From an uncultured Bacteroidales bacterium (GTDB lineage: Bacteria > Bacteroidota > Bacteroidia > Bacteroidales > CAIXZF01), in assembly GCA_903923925.1 (NCBI GenBank), contig CAIXZF010000115.1, forward strand, positions 1 through 64,000: a stretch of DNA of 64,000 nt, in the 5' to 3' direction. The notes beneath the pieces were generated by a model, which was not told where the DNA came from, made no database searches, and saw only the letters and a list, made by a program, of their open reading frames with translations. Below, piece after piece: positions 60,997 to 64,000 of this stretch. The position numbers and the translations under genes were made by a program. Each line of letters begins with the position of its first letter. Positions within the stretch are counted from its first letter, which is position 1.

Positions 60997-61004
60997 TATT
61001 TTTG
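60997..61004 (+). promoter_or_regulatory. -7 element of purE
   Basis: TATTTTTG fits the consensus, 19 bases before the purE start codon. The -33 element is weak. Confidence 0.55.
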
Positions 61005-61023
61005 CAAATTAAAAACTAAAAGT

Positions 61024-61536
61024 ATGCATCCAAGAGTAAGCATTATAATGGGTAGCACATCCGATTTAAAGGTGATGGAAGAGGCTGCTAAAATCCTGAA
61101 TGATTTTGAAATTCCTTTCGAAATCAATGCGTTATCAGCACACCGTACACCTGAAAGAGTTGCCGAATTTGCAGAAAATGCATATTCAAGAGGAGTTCGG
61201 GTAATTATTGCTGGTGCCGGCGGTGCTGCACACTTACCTGGAGTAATAGCATCGATGACGCCTGTACCAGTAATCGGTGTTCCAATAAAGTCGTCCAATT
61301 CAATCGATGGCTGGGATTCTATCCTCTCAATTTTACAGATGCCTGCCGGGATTCCGGTTGCAACAGTTGCACTTGACGGTGCGCGAAATGCCGGAATTCT
61401 GGCCACTCAAATTCTTGCTACTGGCGACGAAGCCCTGATGCAGAAAATTGTGGAATTCAAGAATACACTAAAGAAAAAGATTCTGGAGGCCAATGAACAA
61501 CTAGCAGCAGTTAAATACCCTTTTAAAGTTTCCTGA
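61024..61536 (+). CDS. purE: 5-(carboxyamino)imidazole ribonucleotide mutase
   Basis: PurE class I moves the carboxylate of N5-CAIR to make CAIR in purine synthesis. The 170-residue protein has the class I motifs: IIMGSTSDLKVMEEA at 7-21, SAHRTPER at 38-45 with the catalytic histidine, and GAGGAAHLPG at 64-73. The length is normal. The last 14 bases overlap the end of the converging O-methyltransferase gene. purK is not in the window. Confidence 0.97.
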   Translation: MHPRVSIIMGSTSDLKVMEEAAKILNDFEIPFEINALSAHRTPERVAEFAENAYSRGVRVIIAGAGGAAHLPGVIASMTPVPVIGVPIKSSNSIDGWDSILSILQMPAGIPVATVALDGARNAGILATQILATGDEALMQKIVEFKNTLKKKILEANEQLAAVKYPFKVS

Positions 61537-62158
61537 TCATTGTAATCCCATCTCTAAACGGCAATAAGAGCTTTTCAACTCTGTTATCTTTAGCAACAAA
61601 GTCGTTAAAAATCTGGATGGAATTGGTTTCGAAATCTCCACTGTGGGCTTTCGAAAGGATTTTTCCGCCCCAGAGGGTGTTGTCGGCAAGGAGTAAGCCT
61701 CCTGACTTTAGTTTATCGAAAACCAAATGGTAGTATTCCAGGTAGTTTTCTTTATCCGCATCGAGAAAGATGAGGTTAAACTCCTCCTTAAGGTCTGGGA
61801 TAATTTTCAATGCTGATCCTATATACAGTTTAACTCTGTCGGTAATTCCTGCCTTGGTAAAATTATCATTAAGCAAATCCTCAAGTTCGGGATTAATTTC
61901 GATAGTATGGATAACTCCTTGCTTTTCAAGTCCTTCAGCCAGGCATATTGCAGAATAGCCAGTGAAGGTTCCAATCTCAAGAATGGCTTTGGGTGCTGTG
62001 AGCTTTGAAATCATCGACAAAAATCGTCCCTGCAAATGGCCGGAAAGCATCCTCGGAAAAGGCATTTTAATGTAGGTTTCTCTGTGAATTTTATAGAGAA
62101 TATCGCTCTCAGCACTGGAATGCTGCTCTGAATAATAGAGTAATTCGTCGTTTATCAT
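61523..62158 (-). CDS. Class I SAM-dependent O-methyltransferase (family 3)
   Basis: The 211-residue protein matches the caffeoyl-CoA/catechol O-methyltransferase-like family 3: ILEIGTFTGYSAICLAEGL binds AdoMet, HTIEINPE follows, and LIFLDADKENYLEYY holds the metal-binding aspartates, with LLLADNTLWGG after. The substrate is unknown in bacteria. The start overlaps the M16 peptidase gene by four bases. Confidence 0.9.
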   Translation of the reverse strand: MINDELLYYSEQHSSAESDILYKIHRETYIKMPFPRMLSGHLQGRFLSMISKLTAPKAILEIGTFTGYSAICLAEGLEKQGVIHTIEINPELEDLLNDNFTKAGITDRVKLYIGSALKIIPDLKEEFNLIFLDADKENYLEYYHLVFDKLKSGGLLLADNTLWGGKILSKAHSGDFETNSIQIFNDFVAKDNRVEKLLLPFRDGITMIRKL

Positions 62159-63405
62159 TTTGTTTTTCTCTCATTTTGAAGCACAAGGCGACTCATGCTA
62201 TTTTCATTAAAAACCTCATTCGCGGTTTCAAGGATGTTCTCAGAAGTTATAGATTCAATTTTTGCTTCAATTTCAGATAGTTCTTCAATCCTGTCGTAGA
62301 TCATCATCGACTTTGCTGCCGAAATCATCTGGTTAAGGTTCGACTCCATCGACAAGGCCATCTGGCCGATATATTGCTGTTTTGCCTTGTACAACTGAAC
62401 GTCGCCCAATTTTTTTTCCCGGATTCCCTTTAATTCAAGATATACCCTGTCGCTTGCCTTTTCGAGCGACTGATAATCGGTGGCAAAGTAAATCAATAGT
62501 TGTCCTGAATCGGTAAACGCTGAATAATTTGATTCCACATTATAGGCATATCCAAGTTTCTCCCTTAAGGAATAGCTCAATCTTGAACTCATAGCTGGTC
62601 CACCTAAAATATTGTTTAACAATGCTATAGAGTACTTATCCGGATGATAGCAGGAATAAGCAGGTGCACCGATAATGCAATGCGACTGCGAAGTTTTCCC
62701 CTTTATCACAGCATCAAAGGGTTTATAGGATAAAAGCGGATCCTGATAGAAATTTTTTAAAGCAGCTAAGTCAGGTTTTATGGCTTTGGAGAAATATTTT
62801 TCTGTCAGAGTACAAAGTTTGCGGAATGGAATGTCTCCGAAAGATGAAAGTATCATATTTTCCGGTTGGTAATGCAATTTGTAAAATGCCAGAAGGTTCT
62901 CAATGGATTGCTTTTTTATTCCTTTCGGAGTACCTAAAATACTTTTCCCCAATTGGTTATTGGGGAATAATTTTAACTCAAAGTGCTCATTAACTGTTTC
63001 ATACGGCAATTCCTGATATGAATGTATTTCATCAATAACAACCTCTTTCTCCTTCTCTACTTCTTTTGGTGGAAAAATTGAGTTAAAGAGGATATCGGTT
63101 AGAAGTTCGATTGTCCTTTCATAATAAACCGGCAGGAAAGAAGCATAAATACAGGTCTCTTCCTTAGAGGTATAAGCATTAATTTCAGCTCCTACGTCCT
63201 CTAAGCGGGTAAGAATATGATAGGCTTTGCGGTGAGTAGTTCCTTTGAATAAACAGTGTTCGATAAGGTGTGCTAATCCATGCTCATGCTCTTGTTCGTC
63301 GCGGGAACCCGCTTTAATAACGATGCCCAGATGGGCAACTTCTGTAGCGGAAGGCCTGTGAACGATTTGCAATCCATTGGGTAAGCTATGATGTTGGTAG
63401 TCCAT
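62155..63405 (-). CDS. M16-family zinc peptidase
   Basis: From MDYQHHSLPNG it has 416 residues and the inverted zinc motif H46-L-I-E-H50 (HXXEH) with a distal glutamate in the KEVVIDEIHSYQE segment. The second, non-catalytic M16 half follows with the usual LGYAYNVESNYSAF. There is no signal peptide, so it is probably cytosolic, like other single-chain bacterial M16B enzymes of this size (MPP-like). The longer frame adds 11 codons and is not needed. It overlaps the O-methyltransferase gene by four bases. Confidence 0.93.
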   Translation of the reverse strand: MDYQHHSLPNGLQIVHRPSATEVAHLGIVIKAGSRDEQEHEHGLAHLIEHCLFKGTTHRKAYHILTRLEDVGAEINAYTSKEETCIYASFLPVYYERTIELLTDILFNSIFPPKEVEKEKEVVIDEIHSYQELPYETVNEHFELKLFPNNQLGKSILGTPKGIKKQSIENLLAFYKLHYQPENMILSSFGDIPFRKLCTLTEKYFSKAIKPDLAALKNFYQDPLLSYKPFDAVIKGKTSQSHCIIGAPAYSCYHPDKYSIALLNNILGGPAMSSRLSYSLREKLGYAYNVESNYSAFTDSGQLLIYFATDYQSLEKASDRVYLELKGIREKKLGDVQLYKAKQQYIGQMALSMESNLNQMISAAKSMMIYDRIEELSEIEAKIESITSENILETANEVFNENSMSRLVLQNERKTK

Positions 63406-63464
63406 GCGAATTTGAATATCTGGATATAAAGGGGGCAATATCCGTATTTTTCAGCTAAAAACAT

Positions 63465-63472
63465 TAATTTCG
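63465..63472 (+). promoter_or_regulatory. Possible -7 element of the ABC ATPase gene
   Basis: TAATTTCG differs from TAnnTTTG at one base and sits 21 bases before the start codon. Confidence 0.4.
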
Positions 63473-63493
63473 TGCAGAATTATCCGGATAAAG

Positions 63494-64000
63494 ATGTCGA
63501 TAACAGTAAAAAACATTTCAAAGTTCTATGGAAGTCAGAAAGCACTCGACAATGTGAGCTTTCAAATCAATCCAGGGGAAATCTGCGGTTTTCTGGGCCC
63601 GAACGGTGCAGGGAAATCCACTATGATGAAGATCCTATGCTGTTTTATTCCACCAAGTTCCGGTGAGGCCGGTATCTGCGGTTTTGATATTACAGAGCAA
63701 AGTATTGATGTGAGGCGAAAAATTGGCTATCTGCCTGAAAACAACCCACTTTACCTCGACATGTATGTAAGAGAATACCTCGGGTTTATTGCAGGAATTC
63801 ACAAAATAAAAATTAAAGCCGATCAGCGTATTTCGGAAATGATTGCCTTAACCGGCCTTTCGATTGAACAAAACAAGAAGATAGGTGCTTTATCAAAAGG
63901 ATACAGGCAACGCGTTGGTTTAGCCCAGGTTTTGCTCCATGATCCGGAAGTTCTTATTCTTGATGAGCCAACTTCAGGATTGGATCCAAACCAGCTGATT
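63494..64000 (+). CDS. gldA: ABC transporter ATPase, GldA-like (cut by the window edge)
   Basis: The first 169 residues are present. The Walker A motif GPNGAGKST is at 35-43, the signature LSKGYRQRVG at 133-142, and the Walker B with the catalytic glutamate VLILDEP at 153-159, so the ATPase core is intact. The N-terminal MSITVKNISKFYG and GYLPENNPLYLDMYVREYL are close to GldA, the ATPase of the gliding-motility associated GldAFG transporter in Bacteroidota; related LPS or drug exporters cannot be excluded. Its permease genes would lie beyond position 64000. Confidence 0.85.
   Translation, partial: MSITVKNISKFYGSQKALDNVSFQINPGEICGFLGPNGAGKSTMMKILCCFIPPSSGEAGICGFDITEQSIDVRRKIGYLPENNPLYLDMYVREYLGFIAGIHKIKIKADQRISEMIALTGLSIEQNKKIGALSKGYRQRVGLAQVLLHDPEVLILDEPTSGLDPNQLI

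Noticed and set aside
60972-61406. Minus-strand open frame of 144 codons opposite purE
   Set aside because: purE is certain by its motifs. The opposite frame is rich in Ala and Ile as expected of a shadow and includes the purE promoter.

Overview
The window is chromosomal DNA from a member of the phylum Bacteroidota, probably Bacteroidales or a close relative. The evidence is direct: at least a dozen promoters carry the Bacteroidota -7 element TAnnTTTG; three proteins end in type IX secretion (T9SS) C-terminal sorting domains; a GldA-type ABC ATPase is present; and several gene neighbourhoods are typical of the phylum (rlmH / DUF4783 / nadC / yihY, and coaD / rsmD / DUF3822). Most genes lack a strong Shine-Dalgarno sequence. 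No rRNA, tRNA, CRISPR array or intact insertion sequence was found.

Layout. 1-3.75 kb is a loose accessory stretch: a TlpA-like thioredoxin protein, a GC-rich long palindrome with insertion-sequence-like flanks, an unrecognised membrane protein, a small degenerate reading frame and a PqqD-like protein. 3.75-19.5 kb is one giant minus-strand gene (5240 codons) for a T9SS-secreted surface protein built from about 40 interleaved Ig/PKD-like modules, with two cohesin-like domains, a dockerin-like segment and a T9SS domain. 20.3-22.0 kb holds pepD and rpmH. 22.1-30.5 kb is a first surface-glycan block: a YfhO-like membrane protein, a GT4 transferase, a VioA-like aminotransferase and a flippase on plus, then a GT56-like transferase and a NeuD/PglD-type acetyltransferase on minus. 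30.6-33.4 kb is housekeeping (yihY family, nadC, DUF4783, rlmH). 33.5-44.0 kb is a second glycan block: a plus-strand multi-pass membrane protein facing an eight-gene minus-strand operon (three GT4-like transferases, PIG-L deacetylase, WbqC, asparagine synthetase, DPM-like GT2, GT39-like transferase). 44.1-48.2 kb carries coaD, a second TlpA-like protein, rsmD, DUF3822 and mntP. 48.2-53.2 kb encodes two more T9SS cargo proteins, one a subtilisin-like protease. 53.3-64 kb is mostly housekeeping (HsdR-N-like nuclease-fold protein, RluA-type pseudouridine synthase, panB, obgE, hpt, purE, O-methyltransferase, M16 peptidase, gldA), interrupted by an unusual envelope protein that joins an HEXXH peptidase domain, a TolB-like propeller and a probable outer-membrane barrel.

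How the parts may work together. The two glycan blocks can activate, modify, flip and transfer sugars, including a plausible set for a 4-acetamido-4,6-dideoxyhexose. The T9SS cargo proteins are the sort of proteins that in this phylum are attached to a surface polysaccharide after secretion. That link is inference from co-location. The most unusual objects are the giant cohesin/dockerin/T9SS protein, the three-part peptidase-propeller-barrel protein, and two kinds of non-coding repeat (a long palindrome near 1.6 kb and a short palindromic motif in three intergenic sites). Promoter positions allowed several start codons to be moved downstream of the longest open frame.
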